Assembly: GCA_045576855.1 (NCBI GenBank) | Contig: JAZNHG010000054.1 | Location: 113,748-177,747, forward strand | From: Colimorpha sp045576855 | GTDB lineage: Bacteria > Bacteroidota > Bacteroidia > Bacteroidales > P3 | Length of the DNA: 64,000 bases | Direction of reading: 5' to 3' | Shown here: positions 42,301 to 50,510 of the stretch, one piece after another | How the letters are laid out: the number at the start of each line of letters is the position of its first letter | Position numbering within the stretch: the first letter of the stretch is position 1 | The notes under the pieces: generated by a model | Told to the model about the DNA's origin: nothing | What the model saw: the letters and a program-made list of their open reading frames with translations, nothing else | Database searches by the model: none | Program-made: the position numbers and the translations under genes

Positions 42301-42628
42301 GGGTGTTGAAAAGCGGAACGGTGAGGCCGCTGATGGTGTGGTAGCCTCCGTCGAGGGTGCCGGTGAAGTTGGTGAATAAAAAACCGTTAAAACCCGAAGC
42401 GTCGATGTCGGCGTTCAGTCGGTAGTTACCGTTTGCCGAGGTAATCTGAGACAGGTCGGTTACGAGGGTCTGCCCCTGTGCTGCGACAGGGGCCAGTCCC
42501 ATGATGATAGACAATAATGATAGCAGGATGCTTCTCAACCCCAACCTGGCACAGCGGAGTTGGGGAGAGATTGTACCACTACCGCTGTTGTGTGATTTTT
42601 TGGGGGTAATTGAGTTTGTCATTTTCAT
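39338..42628 (-). CDS. Large repetitive surface protein (GLUG and FGGG-type repeats)
   Basis: 1096 residues. N-terminal export region about residues 30-52 (LRSILLSLLSIIMGLAPVAAQGQ) after a basic stretch. GLUG-like repeats follow (RYVGGLVGTIGSGSNVRVVNCYNYATVSGGTYAAGIVGRNQG). The C-terminal third has Gly/Asn-rich turns (GEYYGAGFGG, GNYYGAGCQGKV, GSAFGGGYKA, GSVYGGGNES, GNVFGGGNKANVGGNT) typical of Bacteroidales beta-helical cell-surface proteins. It ends abruptly in THVTSKD without a T9SS sorting domain, so it may be shortened. Likely adhesin-like; role unknown. Confidence 0.85.
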   Translation of the reverse strand: MKMTNSITPKKSHNSGSGTISPQLRCARLGLRSILLSLLSIIMGLAPVAAQGQTLVTDLSQITSANGNYRLNADIDASGFNGFLFTNFTGTLDGGYHTISGLTVPLFNTLNGATVKNLRLDNVNINRTGANADAGAVCITATGSTKVYNCGVLATTASTVQGTRYVGGLVGTIGSGSNVRVVNCYNYATVSGGTYAAGIVGRNQGTVSGTTTVNTTGVRIAMCMMYGDMTSGTNRSPVYGGNHTNNVQKLTEYNYYRSRANLTYTAYNDQLAIDKDAFLTRFPFYRHILNTHREMAAYFLFGDHTDAHVEEIGHWVLKPEVAPYPIIEPWETGTHRTTQDIAANLPSTTADYAGKLIDSMGNSGYLTVNYTIGGTTGSLSLPITDMDTARYDFTWGKVVLPFANELWTQTDYSTVVTGWKITSVTKNGTSYNTFNIPTAEPYNFADRDNPQKDIYNATDNPYIFAQGGNYIVPYGVTAISIEANFATAYYLSDAYADFGYGNTYNNQTNLGWQMPTSYHGRMVYTNLNTLVNAMSNSTTPHSQAIVLVGNYHYNQSTIGGVRLNTAKACTIMSVDEDKNQEPDYGWYSYHTTDRSPIPPIRFDFVPNIGMGMAERVTGSKPYPTIGIWHGRGWFELTETCVSFMSECEINDGDFTNNDNGHGNNRWIANSGYFIQIVRARSSNANKLSYEQIGGNAYVEELYPGSHTDNQLVTTIRPILVTGGEIEECYMTGYRAGSTATGSNIWFWGAGGKMHKWLGAYMENPSTNGVNVTAKVDHAVIGRFFGGGTSPSARITGNIDITMNNSLVDFYCGGPEFGDMAAGKTVTTHATNTTFGEYYGAGFGGTSITYNREGNNTSVDFGNSIDFPIAFTTTYKRLTNNATYGIGSCYKFEFILYSGGSGTGVARSYTGYAKFDLATTGNVTNVLNGCTVLGNYYGAGCQGKVNGTVTSTLTGCTLMGSAFGGGYKAASNEVPVYPSTEPAKSRYTKETGLFSDFGTVEPETFTWQQRGTTGSNDANKILYTTTDMTTLGTVTGKITLNIKDGTVAGSVYGGGNESPSQNDTDVTLSGNAHISGNVFGGGNKANVGGNTHVTSKD

Positions 42629-42852
42629 GTTTATTTAAATAGTATAAAAACATTTTCGGAGTATGTTTTTTAGTCTATTTTAAATGACCCAAGGGGTAGT
42701 TGGTGGAGTTTACTCCATATCTCTATATCTACTTATCGTAAGTTTGCTTTACAATTCGTTATACAATAAAATTAAACACCAAGGCAACTGATAGGTAGAA
42801 TAGTAGTGGAAGATATTTTCTTGGCGAATGTCTAAAAGACGTATAGTGCCAA
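42629..42852. other. AT-rich intergenic gap
   Basis: 224 bases between two minus-strand genes. No open frame, repeat or convincing TAnnTTTG element identified. Confidence 0.6.
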
Positions 42853-43437
42853 CTATTTCTTCAGGTTCTTGTACTCCTCGTTCAGACCGTCGACAATCTC
42901 GTTGGTGATGTCCATCGCGGGGTTGATGTAGAGGGTGGCCTGTTTGGTGAGAATCATGTCGAACTGCTGGTTGGCGGCGTTGTATTCGCGCACGAAAGCA
43001 TAGATGGCGTTCATAATCTTGGCCGTCTCGGCGGTCTGCTTCTCGGCAATTTTAGCCATGAGCTCCTGCTCGAGGGTCTGCATCTTCTCGGCACGCTGCT
43101 TCAGCTCGGCTTCCTTGGCCTGCTGCTGGGTGAGGGTGAGGGTAGAGCCATTCTGCAGGTAGTTGTTATAGTCCTTCTGGAAGGCTTCGACCTGCTGCTG
43201 GCCGTAGCGGCGCTGTTGCTCGGTGTATTCGGCGAGCTGCTTTTCCAAGTCGATGGCATATTGGTATTTGGCCAGCAGGGTGTCGGTGTCGATATAGGCC
43301 ACCTTGAGGCCACCTTCGGCCACTACGGGGGCGATGGCTTCGGGGTTCTGCTTGTTTGTGTTGCTGTTGTTGTTGCAAGACGTGGCGCCCATAAGCATCA
43401 GGGCTGCCGCAAGGGTAAGGATGGTTTGTTTTTTCAT
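42853..43437 (-). CDS. OmpH/Skp-family periplasmic chaperone, lipoprotein form
   Basis: 194 residues. Lipobox ATSC (Cys21), then GGLKVAYIDTDTLLAKYQYAIDLEKQLAEYTEQQRRYGQQQVEAFQKDYNNYLQNGSTLTLTQQQAKEAELKQRAEKMQTLEQELMAKIAEKQ, the long charged coiled coil of Skp proteins, and a C-terminal beta strand region. Holds unfolded outer-membrane proteins in the periplasm. Followed by gltX. Confidence 0.93.
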   Translation of the reverse strand: MKKQTILTLAAALMLMGATSCNNNSNTNKQNPEAIAPVVAEGGLKVAYIDTDTLLAKYQYAIDLEKQLAEYTEQQRRYGQQQVEAFQKDYNNYLQNGSTLTLTQQQAKEAELKQRAEKMQTLEQELMAKIAEKQTAETAKIMNAIYAFVREYNAANQQFDMILTKQATLYINPAMDITNEIVDGLNEEYKNLKK

Positions 43438-43465
43438 TATTATATATTATTTAATTCCTTTATAT

Positions 43466-43506
43466 GATTAATTCTAATTTCTAAATTCTAATTTCTAATC
43501 TAAATT
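43466..43506. repeat. Short A+T tandem repeat between gltX and the skp gene
   Basis: Units of TTCTAA and AATTTCTAAATTCT-like sequence (43468-43500). Confidence 0.7.
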
Positions 43507-43514
43507 ATCAATGC

Positions 43515-45044
43515 TCAATTCTCTTCCACTTCGCCGATGGTGTCAATGGCGCGTTGTACGCGACGGATGGTCTCTTCCTTGCCGAGCATCATGACGAGGG
43601 TAAGCATGTCGGGGCCGACGGTACGTCCTACCACAGCCAAGCGCAGCGAGTTCATCACGGAGCCCATGTTGAGGCTGTTGCCTTTAATGTAGTCTTCGAG
43701 CAGCGCCTGATGGATAGCGTCGTATTCGAAGGGAACAGTGTTCAGGATTTCGATGACCTTGGCCATATGGGTGGTCATGCCTGCCTTCCAGCGTTTTTTG
43801 ATGGCGGCGGGGTCGTAGTCGGTGGGCGCTTGGAAGAAGTAGCTGCAGGTGTCCCACAGCTCGCGGGGGAATGTGATGCGCTCCTTCATCATGGCGGACA
43901 CTTTGACGACGTAAGCATGGTCGGCCTCGATGCCGTGTTCCTTGAGCTGGGCTTCCAGCAGGGTGGCCACCTGCTCGTCGTCGAGCATCTGGAAGTATTC
44001 GTGCTGGAACCACTTGGCCTTGTCAAGGTTGAACTTGGCTCCGTTCTTGCTGATATGTTCGATGTTGAACAGTTTGACGAGCTCATCCATACTCATCAGT
44101 TCCTGTTCTGTGCCCGGATTCCAACCCATCAGGGCCAGCATGTTGACCACGGCCTGCGGCAGGTAGCCCTGCTCGCGGTAGCCGTTGCTCACCTCGCCGC
44201 TCTTGGGGTCCTGCCATTCGAGCGGGAACACGGGGAAGCCGAGGCGGTCGCCGTCGCGCTTGCTGAGTTTGCCGTTGCCTTCGGGCTTGAGCAGCAGGGG
44301 CAGGTGGGCGAACTGTGGCATGGTGTCTTCCCAGCCAAAGGCGCGGTAGAGCATGACGTGAAGTGGAGCCGAGGGCAGCCACTCCTCGCCTCGGATGACG
44401 TGGGAGATTTCCATCAGATGGTCGTCGACGATATTGGCCAGATGGTAGGTGGGCATGCCGTCGGACTTGAAGAGCACCTTGTCGTCGAGCAGGCGGCTGT
44501 TCATGGTGACATCGCCACGGATGAGGTCGTGGACGGTGATGTCGAGGTTCTCCGGGAATTTGAAACGCACCACGTAGGGCTCGCCGGAATCGAGGCGATG
44601 CTGTACCTCGTCGGGAGACAGCGTCAGGCTGTTGCACATGCTGCCACGAGTGGTGCAGTCGTATTGGAAGGTCTTTTTCTGCGACTCGTATTCTTTGCGT
44701 TTGGCGTCGAGTTCCTCGGGCCGGTCGAAGGCGTAGTAGGCCCATCCGTCGCGCAGTAGCTGGTCGGCATACTGGCGATAGAGGGGTTTGCGGTCGCTCT
44801 GGCGGTAGGGGCCGAAAGGACCTCCGAGGTGGACGCCCTCGTCGAACTGGATGCCCAGCCATTCGAGGGCTTCGATGATGTATTGTTCGGCACCGGGCAC
44901 AAAGCGTGTCTGGTCGGTATCTTCGATGCGGAGTATCATCTTACCTCCTTGCTGGCGGGCGAAGAGGTAGTTGTAGAGTGCGGTGCGCACACCGCCGATG
45001 TGGAGTGGCCCTGTGGGGGAGGGGGCGAAGCGGACTCGTATCAT
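43515..45044 (-). CDS. gltX: Glutamyl-tRNA synthetase
   Basis: 509 residues. Class I aminoacyl-tRNA synthetase: HIGH-region VRFAPSPTGPLHIGGVRTALYNYLFAR, zinc/acceptor region and KMSKS-type motif KLSKRDGDRLGFPVFP (about residue 258). The length and the PSPTGPLHIGG start are canonical. A TTTAAAG repeat lies just upstream. Confidence 0.98.
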   Translation of the reverse strand: MIRVRFAPSPTGPLHIGGVRTALYNYLFARQQGGKMILRIEDTDQTRFVPGAEQYIIEALEWLGIQFDEGVHLGGPFGPYRQSDRKPLYRQYADQLLRDGWAYYAFDRPEELDAKRKEYESQKKTFQYDCTTRGSMCNSLTLSPDEVQHRLDSGEPYVVRFKFPENLDITVHDLIRGDVTMNSRLLDDKVLFKSDGMPTYHLANIVDDHLMEISHVIRGEEWLPSAPLHVMLYRAFGWEDTMPQFAHLPLLLKPEGNGKLSKRDGDRLGFPVFPLEWQDPKSGEVSNGYREQGYLPQAVVNMLALMGWNPGTEQELMSMDELVKLFNIEHISKNGAKFNLDKAKWFQHEYFQMLDDEQVATLLEAQLKEHGIEADHAYVVKVSAMMKERITFPRELWDTCSYFFQAPTDYDPAAIKKRWKAGMTTHMAKVIEILNTVPFEYDAIHQALLEDYIKGNSLNMGSVMNSLRLAVVGRTVGPDMLTLVMMLGKEETIRRVQRAIDTIGEVEEN

Positions 45045-45056
45045 TAAGGGGTGGGG

Positions 45057-45089
45057 TTTAAGGTTTAAAGTTTAAGGTTTAAAGTTTAA
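45057..45089. repeat. TTTAAGG/TTTAAAG heptamer array upstream of gltX
   Basis: Alternating GTTTAAG and GTTTAAA units. The same kind of unit recurs at 61214-61240. Confidence 0.75.
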
Positions 45090-45094
45090 TGTGT

Positions 45095-45883
45095 TTATTT
45101 CAGGAAGCTGCCCAGCTTGTAGCTGAGGGAGAGCATGATGGCGCTGTTGTTGCCGTTGGGTATCTCCACGTCAGTGGGCTGGGTGTTGGTGTTGTTTATC
45201 TGGTCCAGTATCTGTGTCCGTGTGTTCTCGATGATGCGCAGAATGTCCTCGCCTTTCGAGACGGCGATGAAGCCGTGGTCGACGAAGAGGGAGACGGTGT
45301 AGCGGCCACGCTCGTAGGTGATGCCGAATACGGCGCTGACGTCCAGACGGCTGATATGGTTGAAGAGCTGGCGGTCTTCGGCGGTACCGCTGAAGTTGAC
45401 GTCATAGTTGGCGTTGCGCGAGGTGTAGCCGGGGGTCACCATGCGGTCGGCGTAGGCACCGAAAAGGCCGAAACTGACGGCGGGACCCAGATAGAATCCT
45501 ACCCAGTGGCCTGGGGCGCGCACCGGCAGCTCGAAATGGACGGCTGCCAGGACGGGCAGCTGGAGGTACCAGATGTGGTGGTAGCCCTCACGATGGGCCA
45601 GCGTGTTGCCATGCTCATAGAATTCTTCGAAGCTGTTGCCGCGGCGCACCAGATTCAGACCGGTCTGCAGATAGAAGATTTCGGACAGGGCGGTCTGGCT
45701 GTGCTTGAAGCCAAGGTTAATATAGCCGCCCAGGTTTACGCCGAGCGTGGGGCTTTTGGTCGAAAGGTCGTCGGTCAGCGTGGCGCTGCCGAGACCCACT
45801 TTCACGCCGTAGTCGTCAAACTGTGCGCGGGCACCAGTGATGCCCATCAATCCGATGATGCCTAGAATAAGTATCTTTTTCAT
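45095..45883 (-). CDS. Outer-membrane beta-barrel protein
   Basis: 262 residues. Signal peptide MKKILILGIIGLMGITGARA, then alternating amphipathic strands (YGVKVGLGSATL, LGVNLGGYINLGFKH, YLQTGLNLVRRG, WYLQLPVLAAVHFEL, WVGFYLGPAVSFGLFGAYADRM, AVFGITYERGRYTVSLFVDHGF, AIMLSLSYKLGSFLK), the pattern of Bacteroidetes outer-membrane barrels of the PF13568 kind. It follows the dipeptidyl peptidase by 6 bases and is probably in one operon with it. Confidence 0.85.
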   Translation of the reverse strand: MKKILILGIIGLMGITGARAQFDDYGVKVGLGSATLTDDLSTKSPTLGVNLGGYINLGFKHSQTALSEIFYLQTGLNLVRRGNSFEEFYEHGNTLAHREGYHHIWYLQLPVLAAVHFELPVRAPGHWVGFYLGPAVSFGLFGAYADRMVTPGYTSRNANYDVNFSGTAEDRQLFNHISRLDVSAVFGITYERGRYTVSLFVDHGFIAVSKGEDILRIIENTRTQILDQINNTNTQPTDVEIPNGNNSAIMLSLSYKLGSFLK

Positions 45884-45889
45884 AATGAT

Positions 45890-48154
45890 TTATAATTTTC
45901 TGAGGATGAAATCTGTCATAAGTTGGTAGAGGTTGAGGCGGGTGTTGCCCGTGGCGTCGTAGATGGAGTGGTTCTTGTTGGGATAGATGCGGAACTCGAA
46001 TTGCTTGCCGGCATTCTCCAGGCGCTCCACCATCTCGGCGCTGTTCTGGAAGTGCACGTTGTCGTCGCCGGTGCCGTGGATGAGCAGGTAGTTGCCCTGC
46101 AGGCGGTCGGCGAAGTTGAGCGGCGAGTTCTCGTCGTAGCCCTTGGCGTTCTGCTGCGGCAGGCCGAGGTAGCGCTCGGTATAGATGTTGTCGTAGTAGC
46201 GCCAGTTCATCACCGGAGCCACGGCGATGGCCATCTTGAAGACGTCGTTGCCCTTCAGCAGCGAGAGGGTGCTCAGGTAGCCGCCGAAACTCCAGCCCCA
46301 GATGCCGATGCGCTCTTTGTCCACCCAGCTCTGCCGGCCCAGCCAGCGGGCGGCCTCGATGGCGTCCTCGCACTCCATACGGCCCATGTCGCCGTAGGTC
46401 TGCTTCTTGAACTGTGCGCCACGGCCACCGGTGCCGCGACCGTCGAAGCAGAAGACCACGTAGCCCTGCTCAGCCAGCATGTGGTACCAGTAGTAGTCGC
46501 TGTAGCCGTAGCTGTCGCTTACCTGCTGGTTGCCGGGACCGCCATAGACGTAGATGAGCACGGGATAGCGCTTGTTCTTGTCGAAGTCTTTGGGTTTAAT
46601 GGTGTAGTAGTTGAGATTTGTGCCTATGGAGGTGGTGAAAGAACCAAACGTTTTACGGTAGGTCTCATATTCAGCCTTCATCTTTCTGTTCAGTTCCTGG
46701 TTGTCTTCCAGTACTTTGATGAGTTTGCCATTGGCATCGTGCAGGGTGTAGAGAGGGGCATCGTTTGCTGTGCTGAAGGTACGGATATAGTATTTGCAAC
46801 CGTTGCTGAAGGTGGCGTTGTAGGTACCCAGCACGTACCGGTCTTCGGTGTTCTTGACATTGCGGGTCACGTCGTTGAGGCACTGCTTCTTCTTGCCGTC
46901 GAAGCCGATGACGAAGAGGCTCTTCTGGGTGGGATGGTGCTCGCGGCTGGTGTAGTAGAGGCGCTGGTTCTTCACGTCGATTCCGGGAACGTCGCAGACC
47001 TCCCAATTGCCTGTGGTCACCTGCTTGACCAGCTTGCCCTGCATGTCGTAGAGGTAGATGTGGCGGTAGCCGTTGCGCTCGCTGGTGATAAGCATCATCT
47101 CCTTGGCTTTCTTGCCTTTGCCCACGGTGATGAACTGCCACGTGTCAGGCACCTCGACGTAGGCCTTGTCCTGCTCGTCATACAGCATTTGGGCTTTGTT
47201 CGGTGCCAGCGCGTTCACGCTCAGTATCTGCATGTGGCTCTGCAGACGGTTCATCCGCATGAATGCCAGCGTGTTGGCGTCGGCCCACTGGAAGCGGGGG
47301 ATGTACTCCCACGTGGCGTTGGTGCGGGCTTCGGCCGTCAGCGAGGGCATAAAGAGACCCTTCTGGTTCTCCACGTCATAGACGCGCAGCTCCACCCGGC
47401 TGTTGTCCTCGCCGGCCTTGGGGTACTTGTACTTGTAATCCTCTGGATACAAGGCGCCCCACATCTGCATGTTGTATTCTTTGACCTTGCTCTCGTCGAA
47501 GACCATGTAGGCGATCTTCTTCGAGTCGGGGCTCCACTGGAAGCCCTGCGTGATGGCGAACTCCTCCTCGTACACCCAGTCGGTGGTGCCGCAGATAATC
47601 TCATTCATCTTGCCCTCGGTGGTGATGGCGTGCTCCTCCAGCGTGCTGAGGTCCATCCAGTAGAGATTGTTGTCGCGAACGAAGGCCACCTTGGTGCCGT
47701 CGGGGCTGAGGGTGGTCAGGCGCTGCTTGCCCTCGTTGCTTATCTTGGTGAAGGTCTTCTCTTTGACGTCGTAGATGTAGTAGTCGCTCACGCCGCTGTG
47801 GCGGTAGATGGGCTCGAAGCCGCTGCTGAGCAGTATCTTCTGCTCGTCGGCGCTCATCGTGTAGCCCTCCATCGGAGGCAGGGGCTTGGCTTTCTTCTGC
47901 TGCGCCGGACCGCCGAAGCCGCAGATGTCCTCCACCTTCTCACCCGTCAGGTAGCTGTATTTGGCAATACCCGTGCGGGTCATCGAAAGGTAATGCTCGC
48001 CGTCGTTCATCGAACGGATGCCGCCGATGCCTTTGGCGCTGAAGGTGCGCTTGGTCCAAATGTCTTCCAGCGTGATATTTTGCTTCTGCGCCTGCACTGT
48101 GCCACCGGCTGCCAGTGCCGCAAACGTCACAATCATAAGCAGTTTCTTTGTCAT
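45890..48154 (-). CDS. Dipeptidyl peptidase IV-type S9 peptidase, exported
   Basis: 754 residues. Signal peptide MTKKLLMIVTFAALAAGGTVQA. A beta-propeller half (about 40-480) with TDWVYEEEFAITQGFQWSPDSKKIAYMVFDES, which contains the DPP4 glutamate pair EE. The catalytic half has GIWGWSFGGYLSTL (Ser about 620), GTGDDNVHFQNSAEM (Asp) and YPNKNHSI (His). Removes X-Pro or X-Ala dipeptides from peptides; with T9SS and C69 it supports a peptide-based diet. Confidence 0.95.
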   Translation of the reverse strand: MTKKLLMIVTFAALAAGGTVQAQKQNITLEDIWTKRTFSAKGIGGIRSMNDGEHYLSMTRTGIAKYSYLTGEKVEDICGFGGPAQQKKAKPLPPMEGYTMSADEQKILLSSGFEPIYRHSGVSDYYIYDVKEKTFTKISNEGKQRLTTLSPDGTKVAFVRDNNLYWMDLSTLEEHAITTEGKMNEIICGTTDWVYEEEFAITQGFQWSPDSKKIAYMVFDESKVKEYNMQMWGALYPEDYKYKYPKAGEDNSRVELRVYDVENQKGLFMPSLTAEARTNATWEYIPRFQWADANTLAFMRMNRLQSHMQILSVNALAPNKAQMLYDEQDKAYVEVPDTWQFITVGKGKKAKEMMLITSERNGYRHIYLYDMQGKLVKQVTTGNWEVCDVPGIDVKNQRLYYTSREHHPTQKSLFVIGFDGKKKQCLNDVTRNVKNTEDRYVLGTYNATFSNGCKYYIRTFSTANDAPLYTLHDANGKLIKVLEDNQELNRKMKAEYETYRKTFGSFTTSIGTNLNYYTIKPKDFDKNKRYPVLIYVYGGPGNQQVSDSYGYSDYYWYHMLAEQGYVVFCFDGRGTGGRGAQFKKQTYGDMGRMECEDAIEAARWLGRQSWVDKERIGIWGWSFGGYLSTLSLLKGNDVFKMAIAVAPVMNWRYYDNIYTERYLGLPQQNAKGYDENSPLNFADRLQGNYLLIHGTGDDNVHFQNSAEMVERLENAGKQFEFRIYPNKNHSIYDATGNTRLNLYQLMTDFILRKL

Positions 48155-48529
48155 ATTGTAATATATTAGGTACTCATAATAAAATGCAAATATACACTTT
48201 TTTTTCTAGTCCGACGCCGCTAGACTCATTTTTTTTCAACAATCGGCCGTGCTGCCCTCCGTTGTCGTGCCTTGCCGTCGCTACCCCTAGCGGGTAGGGC
48301 GGCGGCATACGTCGGCCCTAAGGGGTGCAATGGGCAGCTGTAATACTGGTCAACTACTTGTCTTCCACTACCGTAGTAGATGTTGGTAAGTCGTTGATAA
48401 GTCGTTGGTAAGTCGTTGGTAAGTCGATGATAGGTCGATGGGCTCATTCTGAGGTGGTTACAGAGGCGTTTTTTTGCGTCGCAACAGGCGGGTGGAGCGG
48501 TGGCACAATAATTGGCTTGCCCCAGCGTT
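48155..48529. other. Intergenic region with dpp4 promoter and an 11-bp repeat array
   Basis: The promoter element TATATTTG on the minus strand is at 48187-48194. An 11-bp tandem repeat TGGTAAGTCGT, about five units, covers 48384-48440. No gene supported between them. Confidence 0.7.
48384..48440. repeat. 11-bp tandem repeat, TGGTAAGTCGT units
   Basis: Five units with small changes (TGATAAGTCGT, TGATAGGTCGA). Same unit length as the arrays at 11666 and 52659 but a different sequence. Confidence 0.8.
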
Positions 48530-49255
48530 ATGTATGCGATGGATATTCCGAATATTTTTGAGCGCACGGTGCGCATGGTGGGCGAGGATGGTTTGCAACA
48601 CATTGCCGCACGGCGTGTTATACTCTTTGGGGTAGGGGGCGTGGGCTCCTGGTGTGCCGAGGCACTGGTGCGCAGCGGCATCTCGCGGCTCGTGATTGTC
48701 GACCCCGATGCAGTCGACCCGTCCAATGTCAACCGGCAGCTTCCGGCATTGGTCTCTACGGTGGGCCAGCCGAAGGTGGAGGTGATGCGGCAGCGTCTGC
48801 TGGCCATCAATCCGCAGGCCCATATTGTGGCGCTGCAGCAGCGCTACAGTTTCGACACGGCTGCCGAATTCCCGCTGGAAGAGTTTGACTACGTGATAGA
48901 TGCTATCGACAGTATGGCCGATAAGTTGGAGCTTATTCTGCGCTGCACGCCGCATCCGTCGACTGCGGAGGGGCGCGTGCCGGTGCTTTTCTCTTCGATG
49001 GGGGCTGCGCGTAAGATGGACCCTCTGCAGGTGAGGGTCAGCGAGTTCTGGCGCGTCGACGGATGTCCGCTGGCCGCCTCCCTGCGGCGGCGTATGCGTC
49101 GCAGCCAGCGCTATCCCGGTCGGCGCTTCCAGTGCGTGTGGAGTCCCGAACGGGTCGAGGGGGCCCAGACGGGCGGCACTCTCATGCCCGTCACTGCCAC
49201 CTTCGGACTCGTCCTCGCTTCCCTCGTCGTCCGCCATGCTATCGCCACCGATTGA
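48530..49255 (+). CDS. tcdA: tRNA threonylcarbamoyladenosine dehydratase
   Basis: 241 residues from ATG 48530 (a second ATG at 48539 is possible). ThiF/E1-like fold: RVILFGVGGVGSWCAEALVRSGISRLVIVDPDAVDPSNVNRQLPALVSTVGQPKVEVMRQRLLAINP, which is the adenylate-forming nucleotide site. The SSMGAARKMDPLQVRVSEFWRVDGCPLAASLRRRMR segment and the final GLVLASLVVRHA are specific for TcdA (CsdL/YgdL). Cyclises t6A37 of tRNAs to ct6A. Confidence 0.93.
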   Translation: MYAMDIPNIFERTVRMVGEDGLQHIAARRVILFGVGGVGSWCAEALVRSGISRLVIVDPDAVDPSNVNRQLPALVSTVGQPKVEVMRQRLLAINPQAHIVALQQRYSFDTAAEFPLEEFDYVIDAIDSMADKLELILRCTPHPSTAEGRVPVLFSSMGAARKMDPLQVRVSEFWRVDGCPLAASLRRRMRRSQRYPGRRFQCVWSPERVEGAQTGGTLMPVTATFGLVLASLVVRHAIATD

Positions 49256-49808
49256 CGGCTCTGTTTTTGTCCCCTGTATGCTCTCGCCGCCAGGGTAGGG
49301 TGGGGGTAATCCACATTCCAAAATCTCCCCGCTAAGCGATTTTCTCCTCCATTTAGGGGTCCACAATGCTTTTGCCGCCGATAGTTGATTAGGAGCGATT
49401 TTCTGTGTTTTACTTTTGTAATATACAGAACGGCTTTCGTGAATTGTACAAGTGTAAATTTATTCAAACTGCCCATTATTTACAAATGTAAACGATACAC
49501 TTTTGTAAATAATGTTAAATTTATTAAAACTACACACATTGTGTGTTTTTAATTATTATATGCCAATATGTTATAACTTTTAATTAATGTGATGCTTGTG
49601 TGTATTTTCGAGGATTTGCATTAATTGCTGTTGTATTTAACAAATGTGTTTATGTTGTTGTAATATAGTATATTATTATGTTTTATTAAAGTTTTGGTAT
49701 ATTATTGTGCTGTGTTTAATTTTGTAAAATGTAAAAATAATTTTGTTGGAATGAAATAAAGTTGTATTTTTGTAAAATGAAAAGTGGTTTATTTACAGAT
49801 GTAAGAAT
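49256..49808. other. Very AT-rich intergenic region with repeated TGTAAA sites
   Basis: No gene supported. From 49440 to 49808 the sequence is almost only A and T, with at least six TTGTAAA/TTTACAA-type sites: near 49446, 49480, 49504, 49724, 49770 and 49794. This is the promoter region of the XRE regulator gene and may carry its operators. Confidence 0.65.
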
Positions 49809-50360
49809 ATGATAAACAGGATAAATTTGATTTTACGGGCGAAAAATATCACCGCAAAACAGTTTGCAGAGGAGATAGGCATCCAGCCGTCCGGTATGTC
49901 GCATATCATGGGTGGCCGCAACAATCCCAGTCTCGAATTTGTCAGCAAGGTGCTCCGGCGCTACCCCGAGATTGATGCCAACTGGCTGCTGCTGGGCCGG
50001 GGTGAGATGTATGCCTCCGGCACGACGGCACCGTCTGCCTATACCCCGCCGGCGGCTTCTGCCGCATCCACCCCTGCCGAACCGCAGCCTGCGGCTGAAC
50101 CCACCCTCTTCGGCAACGAGTCGCCCCTGCCTCCGGCCGACGAAGCGGTGGCGCCAACTCCGCAGCCCTATGCCGAGGTGGAGGAGCAGACTGGGGTGGC
50201 GCCCAAGGTGGAGGAGGACACGCCGCACTATGCGCCCTCCTATATTGTCTCAGCCCCACAGGAAGAAACGGCGGTACCCGACTGCAAGCGACGACTCACG
50301 CGCATCTTGATGGTCTACAGCGACAACACCTTTGTGGAGTATCATCCGGCCGAATCGTAG
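49809..50360 (+). CDS. XRE-type HTH transcriptional regulator
   Basis: 183 residues. N-terminal helix-turn-helix MINRINLILRAKNITAKQFAEEIGIQPSGMSHIMGGRNNPSLEFVSKVLRRYPEIDANWLLLGRGEMY. A Pro/Ala/Glu-rich linker of about 85 residues follows, then a short conserved C-terminus RLTRILMVYSDNTFVEYHPAES common in Bacteroidetes regulators of this type. The preceding 370 AT-rich bases contain repeated TGTAAA sites. Target genes unknown. Confidence 0.88.
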   Translation: MINRINLILRAKNITAKQFAEEIGIQPSGMSHIMGGRNNPSLEFVSKVLRRYPEIDANWLLLGRGEMYASGTTAPSAYTPPAASAASTPAEPQPAAEPTLFGNESPLPPADEAVAPTPQPYAEVEEQTGVAPKVEEDTPHYAPSYIVSAPQEETAVPDCKRRLTRILMVYSDNTFVEYHPAES

Positions 50361-50413
50361 GCGAGCATACGCGTGTGTACGGGTACTAATAGATAATAAT
50401 GTATCAAAAAAAA

Positions 50414-50445
50414 TTTGGCCAGTTCGGAAAAACTGTGTATCTTTG
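50414..50445 (+). promoter_or_regulatory. kdd promoter
   Basis: TTTG at 50414-50417, 20 bases (GCCAGTTCGGAAAAACTGTG), TATCTTTG at 50438-50445. Member of the extended promoter group. Confidence 0.83.
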
Positions 50446-50510
50446 TACGTTTCAAATCGGTAAAGAAACATTTAAAACAATTAATAATCAAAAAAATAAC
50501 AACATCTATT

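Noticed and set aside
39308..42379. Long open frames antisense to real genes, for example opposite the surface protein, dpp4 (45923-48169) and the M16 protease (54331-56550)
   Set aside because: They follow from GC-rich codon use on the other strand, have low-complexity Val/Ala/Gly/His-rich sequence, and match no family.
48458..49366. 302-residue minus-strand frame over tcdA
   Set aside because: The plus-strand frame encodes an unmistakable TcdA; the opposite frame is compositional.
49480..49800. AT-rich region as replication origin
   Set aside because: No DnaA boxes (TTATCCACA-like) and no dnaA/dnaN nearby; gyrB is 17 kb away in ordinary context.
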